Below, in pieces: positions 17,016 through 25,110 of a stretch of DNA of 64,000 bases. This DNA comes from Clostridia bacterium (GTDB lineage Bacteria > Bacillota > Clostridia > Oscillospirales > CAG-272): positions 62,001-126,000 of the forward strand of contig JAFVTS010000011.1 of the NCBI GenBank assembly GCA_017503105.1, in the 5' to 3' direction. The translations under genes were made by a program, and so were the position numbers. The notes under the pieces are model-generated. The model had not been told where the DNA came from and did not search any database. It saw nothing but the letters and a program-made list of their open reading frames with translations. Within the stretch, counting starts at the first letter, position 1, and each line of letters begins with the position of its first letter.

Positions 17016-18779
17016 TTAGATCTTCTCGGGGCTTTGCATACAGATGAGCCCGAGAGCCGTTTTAAGAACTCTGTTGGTCGCGCGGGTGAGAGCTATTCTG
17101 CTCGATCTCAGCGCCTCGTCCTCGCAGCTTACTATCTTGCAGTCGTGATAGAAGCGGTTGTACGCCGCTGAAAGATCGAGAATGTATCTTGTAACGATAC
17201 TTGGCTCGTATTCCGCGATAGCCGCGCTTACGCGCTCGGGGAACATAGAGAGCACCTTTGAAAGCTCAAACTCAAGCTCCGAGAGCGGAGCGTCCGTCAT
17301 CTCTGCGGCACTTCCCGCCTTTTCAAGCACGGAGCAGGTGCGCGCGTAGGTGTACTGAACGTAAGGACCCGTGTTTCCGTCGAAGGAAAGCGCGTCCTCC
17401 ATCATAAAGTTGATGTCCCTTATTCGGTTGTTCGAAAGATAGTAGAATACTATGGCGCCAACGCCCACCTTCTCGGCAATAGCGCGGCATTCCGCATCGT
17501 CGGGGTGCTTCTCCTTCGCTATATCGTAAACGCGGGAAATCGCCTCCTCGAAGAGGTCCTTTAAGAGAATGACGTTGCCTGTTCTCGTCGCAAGCTTCGC
17601 GCCGTTTATGCTGACCGTGCCGTACGGAACGTGCACGAGCTTATCGAACCATTCGTAGCCCATAAGCTCGACGACCTTGAACCACTGCGCGAAGTGAAGC
17701 GACTGCGCCGCACTCGTAACGTATATCATCTTGTCAAAGTCGTAGGTCTCTTTTCTGTATACCGCCGCGGCAATGTCACGGGTGGGGTAAAGGGTAGTGC
17801 CGTCGCTCTTCAGGATCAGGCAGACGGGCATCTTCCACTCGTCGAGATTTACGATAGACGCTCCGTTGTCTATCTTGAGAAGCCCCATATTGCGGAGCTT
17901 TTCGACCTGGGCGGGCATCTTGTCGGTGTAGAAGGATTCACCCTTGTAGCTGTCAAATTCTATGCCGAGGAGCTTGTACGTCTTCTGATATTCTTCAAGG
18001 CTGACTGACACGAACCAACGCCAAAGAGCAAGGTTCTCCTCGTCCGACGCCTCAAGCTTTGCGAATTCCGCGCGCGCTGCATCGGCAAGGTCGGAGTGCT
18101 TCGCCTTCTTTGCCTCTTCTTCGGAAAGACCCGCGACGCTCGCGTCCTCCTCAGCCTTTATTTCGTTGTTTATTCTGACGTAGAGCTTGACGAGCTCGTC
18201 AACGCCGCCGTCCTCGATAGTTTTCTTGTCGCCCCAGAGCTTGTAAGCCACGATGAGCTTTCCGAACTGCGTGCCCCAGTCGCCGAGGTAGTTGATTCCG
18301 ACGCACTTGTAGCCCGCGAACTCGTGAAGGAGCTTTAAGGAGTGACCGATCACGGTCGTGCCGAGGTGTCCGATGTGGAAGGGCTTCGCGACGTTTGGCG
18401 AAGAATAGTCGAGCACGACGGTCTTACCCTCGCCGTTCATAGGCGAGCCGTACTTCTCACCGAGGGTGAGCACGTCTGAAACGACTCTTTTTCCGAAAGC
18501 CGTCATATCTATCTTTATATTAAGATAACCGTTCAGTGCCGAAACGGATGAAAATTCCTCGCAAGCAAGAGCCGCCGCGAGCGTCTCGGCAATCTGCACG
18601 GGCGAGCGCCTTAACGTCTTTGAAAGCTTGAAGCAGGGCAGGGCAATGTCGCCCATCGTCTTGTCGGGTGGATATTCGAGCATTGCCGCTATCTCGTCTG
18701 CCGAAAGCAGTCCCTCGCCGAAGCTCGTACTTACCGCCGCCGAAAGAAGCTCGGCGGTCTTTTTCTTTAATTTTATCAT
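17016..18779 (-). CDS. argS: Arginyl-tRNA synthetase
   Basis: A 587-residue class I synthetase that charges tRNA-Arg. The HIGH-type signature is FHIGHLG within NVAKPFHIGHLGTTVIGH. GDWGTQFG is the usual ArgRS segment. The C-terminal DALR anticodon-binding domain (about 470-587) ends in RVLKTALGLICMQSPEKI. The N-terminal add-1 domain is present. Full length. It starts 17 bases after the CMP-kinase-like gene with an AGGAG Shine-Dalgarno. Confidence 0.98.
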   Translation of the reverse strand: MIKLKKKTAELLSAAVSTSFGEGLLSADEIAAMLEYPPDKTMGDIALPCFKLSKTLRRSPVQIAETLAAALACEEFSSVSALNGYLNIKIDMTAFGKRVVSDVLTLGEKYGSPMNGEGKTVVLDYSSPNVAKPFHIGHLGTTVIGHSLKLLHEFAGYKCVGINYLGDWGTQFGKLIVAYKLWGDKKTIEDGGVDELVKLYVRINNEIKAEEDASVAGLSEEEAKKAKHSDLADAARAEFAKLEASDEENLALWRWFVSVSLEEYQKTYKLLGIEFDSYKGESFYTDKMPAQVEKLRNMGLLKIDNGASIVNLDEWKMPVCLILKSDGTTLYPTRDIAAAVYRKETYDFDKMIYVTSAAQSLHFAQWFKVVELMGYEWFDKLVHVPYGTVSINGAKLATRTGNVILLKDLFEEAISRVYDIAKEKHPDDAECRAIAEKVGVGAIVFYYLSNNRIRDINFMMEDALSFDGNTGPYVQYTYARTCSVLEKAGSAAEMTDAPLSELEFELSKVLSMFPERVSAAIAEYEPSIVTRYILDLSAAYNRFYHDCKIVSCEDEALRSSRIALTRATNRVLKTALGLICMQSPEKI

Positions 18780-18796
18780 ATCTGTCTCCTGAAAGA

Positions 18797-19624
18797 TTAA
18801 AGAGAATTGCTCATTCTCACGTATTTTTTGTCAGTGCTGTCCGAGGGCTCTTCGATGAGCGTGCAAGGAATGTGGCACGCCATATTGAGCGAGTATGCAA
18901 GAACGGATTCGACACCCTCAAGGACGAAGAAATCGCCGTCCCTTTCAAAGACCTTGATCTCGGGAATATCCTCGCCTCTGTCAAGTGCCTCGGCAAAAGC
19001 TTCAACGCTCGGCACCTCTGCCGCGTCGTCCTCGTAATAAAGCCTCTCGGGGCAGAGCATACAGCGTCTGTAAGTCCTGTCGCTCTTCCACGTGTCAAAC
19101 GCTGCCGTGAGCGTTTCGGCAACCTCCTCGGGGCTTGCGTACGTAGTGTCAAGCACGAGCGAGTAGTTCGAAAGGTCCTTGATGTTCTGTCCGTACTGAT
19201 CAAAGTATCTCTTCTTTTCGCTCTCGCGCCTTGCTCTCGTGTCACGGACGGTCTCTTCAAGCGAAGCTGCGTGCTCACCGACTCTGTTCGCGCCCATTAT
19301 CCTCGCCGCCGCAGTTTCTATGTCACAGGAGAGGTACACCTTGAACGTTCCCTCCGTGAAGTGCCACGCCATACGCGAGTCTATTATAAGGAATTTATCG
19401 ACGTCCGAAAGAGCCTTGAGCCCGTCGTCTATCTCGTGGTCTATCTCGGGATGCGTTTCCATATAGACGTTGAAGTCCTTAACGTCCATACCGTATCTTG
19501 ACGCTATCTCGCGCACTATCCTGCCCGTCGAGTAATATTCCGCGCCGAGCCTTTCTATAAGTATGTCGGAAACGGTGCTCTTTCCGCTTCCGAGGTCACC
19601 CGCAAGGGAGATCTTGTCCTGCAT
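18797..19624 (-). CDS. Cytidylate-kinase-like P-loop protein with C-terminal ParB/Srx-like domain
   Basis: A 275-residue protein. Residues 1-170 resemble the archaeal-type CMP kinase fold: P-loop AGDLGSGKST (8-17), then STGRIVREIASRYGMDVKDF and THPEIDHEIDDGL, closely paralleling Cytidylate_kin2 members. Residues about 187-190 contain a CxxC. Residues 202-262 resemble a ParB/sulfiredoxin-like module (VPSVEAFAEALDRGEDIPEI, then VFERDGDFFVLEGVESVLAY), but the usual DGxHRxxA element is degenerate. Function beyond nucleotide or nucleoside-phosphate binding is unknown. It is the first gene of the argS-yebC transcript, under a consensus promoter. Confidence 0.72.
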   Translation of the reverse strand: MQDKISLAGDLGSGKSTVSDILIERLGAEYYSTGRIVREIASRYGMDVKDFNVYMETHPEIDHEIDDGLKALSDVDKFLIIDSRMAWHFTEGTFKVYLSCDIETAAARIMGANRVGEHAASLEETVRDTRARRESEKKRYFDQYGQNIKDLSNYSLVLDTTYASPEEVAETLTAAFDTWKSDRTYRRCMLCPERLYYEDDAAEVPSVEAFAEALDRGEDIPEIKVFERDGDFFVLEGVESVLAYSLNMACHIPCTLIEEPSDSTDKKYVRMSNSL

Positions 19625-19666
19625 TGCCGTCCGTCCTTTCGGTAGATAAAGGTATTTAACTTATAT

Positions 19667-19695
19667 ATTATAATATATTCTTTTGAAAAAGTCAA
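19667..19695 (-). promoter_or_regulatory. sigma-A-type promoter of the cmk-like-argS-yebC operon
   Basis: Minus strand: -35 TTGACT (19695-19690), 17 bp, -10 TATAAT (19672-19667). AAAGGACG precedes the start at 19624. Confidence 0.75.
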
Positions 19696-19735
19696 CCGTT
19701 TGGCTTTAGAATTTTCTTTTTGATAGATCTTGACT

Positions 19736-20752
19736 TCATTTGGAGTTCAAGACTCTTCTTATCATAAAATCGGCATCCCCCGAAGCACCCGTCGCGTTGA
19801 GTCTGACGTCGGGGTTGTTTCTTTGCCATACTATAAATAATTCGTGCACGAACGCCTGACCGAGCTCCTCGACGTTTGTAAAATCAAGCTCGACCTCCTG
19901 AAAGCTTTCGATCAGCGACCCGAGTCGCCTCGCCTCAGACCTTGAAACGGGACCCGCACCGGGGAAAATGTGCGCGATGGGAATTTGCGTTTTTATAAAT
20001 CCGTCGTCAACGCTTGAAAATCTGTCGAAAACCTCTCTCGTCGTTTTTTTCGTGCTGTTATCAAGCTCCATTATAACCGTAGTGCTTTGCTCGGCGGGGG
20101 TGAGCTTTTCATAATTAAAATCGGTGAAATTATCTCTTGAAAATACGACTCCGTCCGAAATTATCCTGAACGAATCCATAAGATGAGAGGTAAAGAATAT
20201 TCCTTCGCCCGAGTGCATACTTTTTGCAGTTGTAAATTTTCCCGCAAAAAGAAGTGTGGCACACTCCGCATAACTCATATCCTCGCCACGCTCGCTTAAC
20301 ATAAATTGCCGTATGTTTTCAAAAATTCCTTTACCGTTATCTCCGATGATTATAGCCGTCTTTACCGCATTTCTCAGCACCGACACCGTGATCAGTGTGG
20401 CGGAAGAGTGCTCAATAGCGTTGTTCATCATCTCGGTGAAGGCGTAACGCCAAGCGGAAAGAACGTTTTTCGAGAGATCGGAGAGCAGGGGTTCTATATC
20501 ACTTGAAAACACTCTGTCCTCTTCAAGGTGCGCGGTGTTGTCGTAAGTGAATAAATAACTTTTTTCGGAAAGCTCGTAGCCCGAGTCCGCCTTGTTTATT
20601 ATCCCCCCCTCGCAAAGCTCCGCAAGATAATTGTACACGGATGATTTCGAGATCTCGCCCTCAAAGGCTTCCATAGTCTTTGCCGCAAGTTTTTCATCCT
20701 TCGCGGCAATAAGCTTTAACATATACTGTAATATTTGCTCTTTGTTTGCCAT
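19736..20752 (-). CDS. HTH - GHKL ATPase - STAS-like (DUF4325) regulator
   Basis: A 338-residue three-part protein. Residues 1-65 form a winged-helix-like DNA-binding region (KSSVYNYLAELCEGGIINKA). Residues 85-230 are a GHKL/HATPase_c domain with N-box TEMMNNAIEHS, G1 box DNGKGI (138-143) and G2 box SGEGIFFTS (181-189). Residues about 260-335 resemble the STAS-like DUF4325 domain (ARRLGSLIESFQEVELDFTN). No dimerisation histidine or membrane segment is seen. An anti-sigma-like kinase fused to its own anti-anti-sigma-like domain and to DNA binding is a reasonable inference. Its targets are unknown. Monocistronic. Confidence 0.82.
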   Translation of the reverse strand: MANKEQILQYMLKLIAAKDEKLAAKTMEAFEGEISKSSVYNYLAELCEGGIINKADSGYELSEKSYLFTYDNTAHLEEDRVFSSDIEPLLSDLSKNVLSAWRYAFTEMMNNAIEHSSATLITVSVLRNAVKTAIIIGDNGKGIFENIRQFMLSERGEDMSYAECATLLFAGKFTTAKSMHSGEGIFFTSHLMDSFRIISDGVVFSRDNFTDFNYEKLTPAEQSTTVIMELDNSTKKTTREVFDRFSSVDDGFIKTQIPIAHIFPGAGPVSRSEARRLGSLIESFQEVELDFTNVEELGQAFVHELFIVWQRNNPDVRLNATGASGDADFMIRRVLNSK

Positions 20753-20785
20753 TTTTCCACTCCGTATTGCTTGTTTTTCTATTAT

Positions 20786-20814
20786 ATTCTAACACAATTT
20801 CTAAAAAATATCAA
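20786..20814 (-). promoter_or_regulatory. sigma-A-type promoter of the HTH-ATPase-STAS gene
   Basis: Minus strand: -35 TTGATA (20814-20809), 17 bp, -10 TAGAAT (20791-20786). The stretch 20815-20937 is AT-rich with no gene or structure that I can support. Confidence 0.55.
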
Positions 20815-20937
20815 TACAATTCCAAAAAATAATATAAAAATGTCAATAAAAATCCAAAATAGCGACTGCAAAATCCCAAATCCGTATAGGAATAAAACAC
20901 AAAATCAAAAGATATACGGTATAAATCAAGTGTAAAG

Positions 20938-20976
20938 CAAACAAAAAGCCGAGCGGCTTTTACACCGCTCGGCTCC
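20938..20976 (-). terminator. Terminator after the GH28-PHP operon
   Basis: A 10-bp perfect stem AGCCGAGCGG/CCGCTCGGCT (20947-20956 with 20965-20974), followed on the minus strand by TTTTTGTTTG. Confidence 0.88.
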
Positions 20977-21020
20977 CTTATGAGATTTTTAAAACGGTAA
21001 TTTGCGAAAGTTAATTGCTC

Positions 21021-22502
21021 TCAAAGCACCACTTCAAGGGGGAACACCTCGCCCCTATATACGACCTTGATGTCTTGCGCTTTAAGGTTATAGAATTTCA
21101 CGCCCTCAAGAAAACTGTACGCAACGGTTTTTATGTTGAATTTCCCATCTTCAAGAGGCAAATAATCGTCGTAATAAACCGTTATATCGCGTACCGTCAC
21201 GTCGTGAACTCCTCCGTTTTCAACTCCCGAAAAATCAACGTCGGTCAGGTACTCCATCGGAAGCCCCCATATCACCTCGTTTTCCTTCGTTCGCCACCTG
21301 TTATTTTTTATGGAAATAAGGTAGGGATATGCCGTTTCGTTCATCCTGTCGTATTTCACCTCGTCGCTTGACTGATATACTTCGGGCGTGTCAAAGGCGT
21401 TGTATTCTACGCGGATGTTTTTGAACGTGACGTTTGAGATCTCCGCCGTATCGCCGTTCTGAATATCAAGCGCGGTGTTGCCCGCGCGGAGAATGTCGCA
21501 GTTGTCGAAAACCATGTCGTTATATCTGCGGCAGGCTGTTTCTATACCTATCTCGCACGTTCTTCCCCAATCGCACCAAAGGGTGCAGTTTTCGATTAGG
21601 ATGTGCTCGTTGTCGGTGCCCGCAAAGCGGTCTATTCCCTTGATAGTTACGGTGTCATCGAACGAGTGTATGAAGGAATTTTTCACCGTGACGTAACGGC
21701 TGTTTACGATATCAACTCCGTCGGTGTTGTATTTCCACTGTCCGAACACGCGTATGCCGTCGAGGGTGACGTTTCGGCAGTTAAAGACGTTGACACACCA
21801 TATCGCGGAATTGCGGAACGAAACGCCTTCGACGCTTACGTTTTCGCAGCTGTAAAACTTAATGTTACCGTTGGTGAATTCCTCGTAACAGCAGTTGTGG
21901 AAGCGCCCCTCCGCCGAGTCGTCGAATATACCGTTTCCGAAAATCCGTATATTCTTCGCTCCGTCCGCAAATATGCACCCGAAGACCAGAGCGTCCTTGT
22001 CAACGTAGACGCTTTCGCCGTCGTTGAGAGTTATTTTGCCCGTCATATGTATGCCGGGGCCGAAGAAGTGCGTGACCTCGGTGGGTGCGGGGGCGGGTAT
22101 AGGCTTTGAATTGAATATATAAAGGCAATGATGATAGCTGTCTGCCTCAAAAACGAACGCGCCGTTTTCTTTAAGCTCAAAGGAAACGTCCTCGCCCCTT
22201 TCCGTGAAGCTTATTCCCTTCGAGTACGGCTTTATAAGTATTCTTGAATATTTTCTTTTCACCTTCACCGTCAGGCTGATAGGCTCGTCGCTCACGAGAT
22301 TCACAAACGACGCAAGCTCGGTTTGCGTGGCAGGTCTTTGCTCCCCGGGCCAGACGCGGTTTATCGGGTATTTCGAAATGCGACACGTGTAGACGGGAAC
22401 GCTCTCGCCGTTTACGGTGAGCTCAAAGTCCTCTGAAAGCGGCTCTGTATACTTGAAATAAGACTTGTCGTAGCCGTGCTCAAATTTGGAATACGAAAAC
22501 AT
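21021..22502 (-). CDS. GH28 (polygalacturonase)-like parallel beta-helix protein
   Basis: A 493-residue protein without a signal peptide. An N-terminal beta-sandwich (1-140) is followed by a right-handed beta-helix (145-460) with regular NVxxxGVxFxN coils. The GH28 active-site motifs are NTDGVDIVNSRYVTVKN (NTDGVD at 259-264) and FDDTVTIKG (Asp282/283). The next canonical GHG motif is not obvious (RTCEIGIETA lies there), so strict polygalacturonase activity is uncertain. It probably acts in the cytoplasm on imported pectin-type oligosaccharides. It is co-transcribed with the PHP protein 32 bases upstream. AAAGGAAG precedes the ATG. Confidence 0.8.
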   Translation of the reverse strand: MFSYSKFEHGYDKSYFKYTEPLSEDFELTVNGESVPVYTCRISKYPINRVWPGEQRPATQTELASFVNLVSDEPISLTVKVKRKYSRILIKPYSKGISFTERGEDVSFELKENGAFVFEADSYHHCLYIFNSKPIPAPAPTEVTHFFGPGIHMTGKITLNDGESVYVDKDALVFGCIFADGAKNIRIFGNGIFDDSAEGRFHNCCYEEFTNGNIKFYSCENVSVEGVSFRNSAIWCVNVFNCRNVTLDGIRVFGQWKYNTDGVDIVNSRYVTVKNSFIHSFDDTVTIKGIDRFAGTDNEHILIENCTLWCDWGRTCEIGIETACRRYNDMVFDNCDILRAGNTALDIQNGDTAEISNVTFKNIRVEYNAFDTPEVYQSSDEVKYDRMNETAYPYLISIKNNRWRTKENEVIWGLPMEYLTDVDFSGVENGGVHDVTVRDITVYYDDYLPLEDGKFNIKTVAYSFLEGVKFYNLKAQDIKVVYRGEVFPLEVVL

Positions 22503-22534
22503 AAAGATTACTTCCTTTTTCGCTTTTTTATAAA

Positions 22535-23329
22535 TTAAATAATAAACTTGTCGCTCTCTTTAAGCTCAAGGCAGTCGATCGCCCACTCGAACGTTCCCTT
22601 CGCGATATCAAACGCCTTCGGGTGATGGGCATCTGTGCCGAGGTAGAACTTGCAGCCGCACTCCTTTGCGATAACGAAGGGCTTCATCAATATCTCGGGA
22701 CACTTCATAGCAGAGCGCATATCGGACGCGTTAAGCTCGATTCCGACACCTACCTCGGCTGACCTTTTAAAGAGGCGGTACATCTCGGACTCGGGAATTG
22801 CAGCCACCGTTTCGTGCACCGTGTCCTTCGTCATACCGATAAAGGCGCAGATGAGATGCGCGACGCCGACCTTCTCAAAGGGAATATCGAGCGAGAGCAG
22901 GGTGTCGAAGCGTCTTACCCACGCCTCGGCGCGTGACTTTGGGCTTTCAAGCTCCTCGTCCGTCAGCGTGTAGCCCCTCATATGAAAATGCGTCGTCGGA
23001 ATTATAACGAAGTCAAATTCGTCGTAAAGCTCGCGAAAGATGCCGACCGTGCCGAAGCGGTTCATCTCCGTCTCACATCCGAAAAGAAAACGCGTGCCGT
23101 CGTCCTTCGGCAGGGGAAGTATCTTCTTTATATGCTCGAAATTCTGACCCGAGTACCAATCCGACGCCCCGTCGACAGAAGAGTCCCAGAAGTGGTCCGT
23201 CACGCAAACGGTGGAGAGGGAGTACCTCTTTGCGTAATTCAGAATGTTCTCTGCCGACTGCTCAGGGTCGTCCGAGCAAAGCGAGAGGTGTGAGTGTATA
23301 TGCAGATCGTGGTCAAACTTGTACTTCAT
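22535..23329 (-). CDS. PHP-domain phosphoesterase (HisK-like)
   Basis: A 264-residue PHP-family metal-dependent phosphoesterase. Metal-binding motifs: DLHIHSHLS (8-16), CVTDHFW, GCETEMN, a central HFH, GVAHLIC and GTDAHHP near the C-terminus. The family includes histidinol-phosphatase and trinuclear phosphodiesterases. No histidine genes are nearby, and it is the first gene of the operon with the GH28-like protein, so a role in sugar-phosphate metabolism is possible but unproven. Confidence 0.85.
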   Translation of the reverse strand: MKYKFDHDLHIHSHLSLCSDDPEQSAENILNYAKRYSLSTVCVTDHFWDSSVDGASDWYSGQNFEHIKKILPLPKDDGTRFLFGCETEMNRFGTVGIFRELYDEFDFVIIPTTHFHMRGYTLTDEELESPKSRAEAWVRRFDTLLSLDIPFEKVGVAHLICAFIGMTKDTVHETVAAIPESEMYRLFKRSAEVGVGIELNASDMRSAMKCPEILMKPFVIAKECGCKFYLGTDAHHPKAFDIAKGTFEWAIDCLELKESDKFII

Positions 23330-23387
23330 TTTTTTGAGCTCTTCCTTAAAGCTTTTAAATTATTGAAACAAATCACTTTTCGCGGTT

Positions 23388-23416
23388 ATTATATCATAAA
23401 TATATAGCAGTGTCAA
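23388..23416 (-). promoter_or_regulatory. sigma-A-type promoter of the PHP-GH28 operon
   Basis: Minus strand: consensus -35 TTGACA (23416-23411), 17 bp, -10 TATAAT (23393-23388). The leader is about 55 bases. Confidence 0.78.
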
Positions 23417-23434
23417 GGTTAAGAGCAGGAAAAT

Positions 23435-23594
23435 CCGCGACTTGCTCGCGGTATGGAATCTCGCCGGAGGCGAGTATGTGATCAAGACCGAAGCAAAAAG
23501 AAAATCAGCCTTTCGGCTGATGCCATTCGAGGACGAGCCGCGATCCCATGCAATTTGCTTTGCGAATTGATGCCGTGCCAAGCTCTTCGGTCTT
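23435..23594. repeat. Hairpin-rich noncoding element (possible MITE or structured RNA)
   Basis: A 160-base non-coding stretch packed with perfect hairpins: CCGCGA/TCGCGG (23435-23440 with 23446-23451), CTCGCC/GGCGAG (23460-23465 with 23469-23474) and ATCAGCC/GGCTGAT with a TTTC loop (23504-23510 with 23515-23521). An outer 10-base inverted repeat AAGACCGAAG/CTTCGGTCTT (23484-23493 with 23585-23594) encloses the last 110 bases. CAATT/AATTG flanks TGCTTTGCG inside. No credible reading frame. Either a small palindromic mobile repeat or a folded RNA; copy number in the genome would decide. Confidence 0.5.
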
Positions 23595-23600
23595 TAATAA

Positions 23601-23629
23601 ATAAAAAAACGAACCGAAGTTCGTTTTTA
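23601..23629 (-). terminator. Terminator after the tRNA pair
   Basis: Stem ACGAAC/GTTCGT (23609-23614 with 23619-23624) around a CGAA tetraloop (TTCG on the minus strand), with T runs on both strands. It lies just past tRNA-Tyr. Confidence 0.8.
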
Positions 23630-23631
23630 TT

Positions 23632-23716
23632 TGGTGGGGGAAGCTGGATTCGGACCAGCGAAGTCAGTGACAACAGATTTACAGTCTGCCCCCTTTGGCC
23701 GCTCGGGAATTCCCCC
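23632..23716 (-). tRNA. tRNA-Tyr (GTA)
   Basis: 85 bases including encoded CCA. Acceptor arm GGGGGAA pairs with TTCCCCC, and anticodon GTA sits in CTGTAAATC. There is a long class II variable arm and a T-arm GCTGGTCCGAATCCAGC. It lies downstream of tRNA-Thr in the same transcript. Confidence 0.96.
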
Positions 23717-23733
23717 ATATAATTATATTTAAT

Positions 23734-23808
23734 TGGAGCTGGTGAACGGAGTCGAACCATCAACCTGCTGATTACAAATCAGCTGCTCTGCCATTGAGCC
23801 ACACCAGC
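23734..23808 (-). tRNA. tRNA-Thr (TGT)
   Basis: 75 bases including encoded CCA. Acceptor GCTGGTG pairs with CACCAGC, and the anticodon is TGT in TTTGTAA. The D-loop is GGCTCAATGGCAGAGC, with a regular T-arm. It is the first gene of a two-tRNA transcript. Confidence 0.96.
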
Positions 23809-23824
23809 ACTCGTAACGGTTAAT

Positions 23825-23853
23825 ATTATAACAGAAAGTTTCAGGTTTGTCAA
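23825..23853 (-). promoter_or_regulatory. sigma-A-type promoter of the tRNA-Thr/tRNA-Tyr transcript
   Basis: Minus strand: -35 TTGACA (23853-23848), 17 bp, -10 TATAAT (23830-23825), a full consensus. Transcription should start a few bases before the mature tRNA-Thr 5' end. Confidence 0.82.
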
Positions 23854-23932
23854 GGGGTTTTTTGAAAAAAATATTTTTTTTTGAAAACGCAAAAAAATCA
23901 CTTCGTTTTTGCCCTCGGAAGGGCGGATTCCG

Positions 23933-23961
23933 TTGACATTACAGCCCTTTTGTGATATACT
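23933..23961 (+). promoter_or_regulatory. sigma-A-type promoter of the sialidase-like gene
   Basis: -35 TTGACA (23933-23938), 17 bp, -10 TATACT (23956-23961). It probably also drives uvrB. Confidence 0.7.
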
Positions 23962-23995
23962 TATTACTGTAAAATCTTCAAGCGAGGTTCTTGAA

Positions 23996-25087
23996 ATGAA
24001 AATTAAGTTAAACACCGTTATGTCGGGATTTTCCGAGGGGAAATGCAAGGTGCACGCCCGCGTCGGAGCGACCGCGGACGGCGGATTCGTTATGACGTAT
24101 CAGATGCTCGCGACCGACGGCTGCGATTATTTTGAAACACCGCGTGTCCGTGTAATAAATAATGATAATTTTGCTTCGTTTACCGATGCTCCCGAGCATA
24201 CGCCCGTCGGCTTTGACATAGAAAGCGGCGTATTTGCGAACACCGTGCCCGCGCTTCATAAGCCCTCGGGCAAGCTTCTTTTGCTCGGCGATAACGTGAA
24301 TTATCTCCCCGGGACAAAGCGCCCCGACAAGTCACGACCGAAGGGCACGTATTATTCCGTATTTGATGAGCAGAATAAGACTTATCTGCCTCTGCGACCT
24401 CTTCGCTATGAGGACGGAGCGCCGCTTGCTGGCAATTTTGCCGCATCGTGCTCGGACAGATGCGACCTCCCCGACGGAAGGATTTTCGTCCCCACATACG
24501 GATGGCAGCCCTCGGGCAAGCTTGAAGTGAAAATATACGAATGCCGCTTTGCGGGTGACGTGCTCTTCGCCACGGGCAGAGAATCCGAATCCATAAAGAA
24601 AGAGGATTCGAAAAGAGGCGTTGGCGAGCCCTCGCTCACCTATACCGACGGGCAGTATTTTATCACGCTGAGAACGGACGAGCAGGCGATGTTCTCCGTT
24701 TCCGACGACCCCTTGAATTTCAGCAAGATCGCTCCCGTCAGATGGGACACGGGCGAATGCGTTCCAAGCTACAATACGCAAACGAAATGGCTTCGCCTCG
24801 GCGGAAGGCTCTATCTCGTATACACGCGAAAAGCGGAGAATAACTCTCACGTCTTTCGCCACAGAGCGCCGCTTTGGATCGCGGAATTTGACACGGGTAG
24901 GCACGTCCTTATAAAAGACACCGAGATGGCTCTCACGCCGAACAGGGGCGCAAGGTGCGGCAATTTCGGCGTTGCGGAGCTCTCTGACACCCGAGCTCTT
25001 GTGACCGTGGCGGAGTGGATGCAGCCCGTGGGCTGTGAAAAATACGGCTCGGATAATTCCGTGTTTATAGCAGATATAAGCGTTTAA
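23996..25087 (+). CDS. Sialidase/neuraminidase-superfamily beta-propeller protein
   Basis: A 363-residue protein with no signal peptide or membrane segment. Repeating strand patterns and segments such as [51 protein letters not shown] and [17 protein letters not shown] fit the six-bladed sialidase (BNR-like) propellers often annotated as exo-alpha-sialidase in gut Firmicutes. Catalytic Arg triad assignment is not possible by eye, so true sialidase activity is uncertain. The ATG at 23996 ([11 protein letters not shown]) is chosen over the upstream start because it follows GAGGT and the promoter sits inside the longer version. It is 23 bases upstream of uvrB. Confidence 0.6.
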   Translation: MKIKLNTVMSGFSEGKCKVHARVGATADGGFVMTYQMLATDGCDYFETPRVRVINNDNFASFTDAPEHTPVGFDIESGVFANTVPALHKPSGKLLLLGDNVNYLPGTKRPDKSRPKGTYYSVFDEQNKTYLPLRPLRYEDGAPLAGNFAASCSDRCDLPDGRIFVPTYGWQPSGKLEVKIYECRFAGDVLFATGRESESIKKEDSKRGVGEPSLTYTDGQYFITLRTDEQAMFSVSDDPLNFSKIAPVRWDTGECVPSYNTQTKWLRLGGRLYLVYTRKAENNSHVFRHRAPLWIAEFDTGRHVLIKDTEMALTPNRGARCGNFGVAELSDTRALVTVAEWMQPVGCEKYGSDNSVFIADISV

Positions 25088-25110
25088 CATTTAAAAAGCG
25101 AGGTCCTCTT

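Noticed and set aside
18780..18796. T-box leader for argS
   Set aside because: argS starts 17 bases after the preceding gene, leaving no room for a T-box.
23911..23926. Hairpin GCCCT/AGGGC upstream of the sialidase-like gene as a terminator
   Set aside because: It has no T run on either strand at the right side. Probably incidental, just before the promoter.
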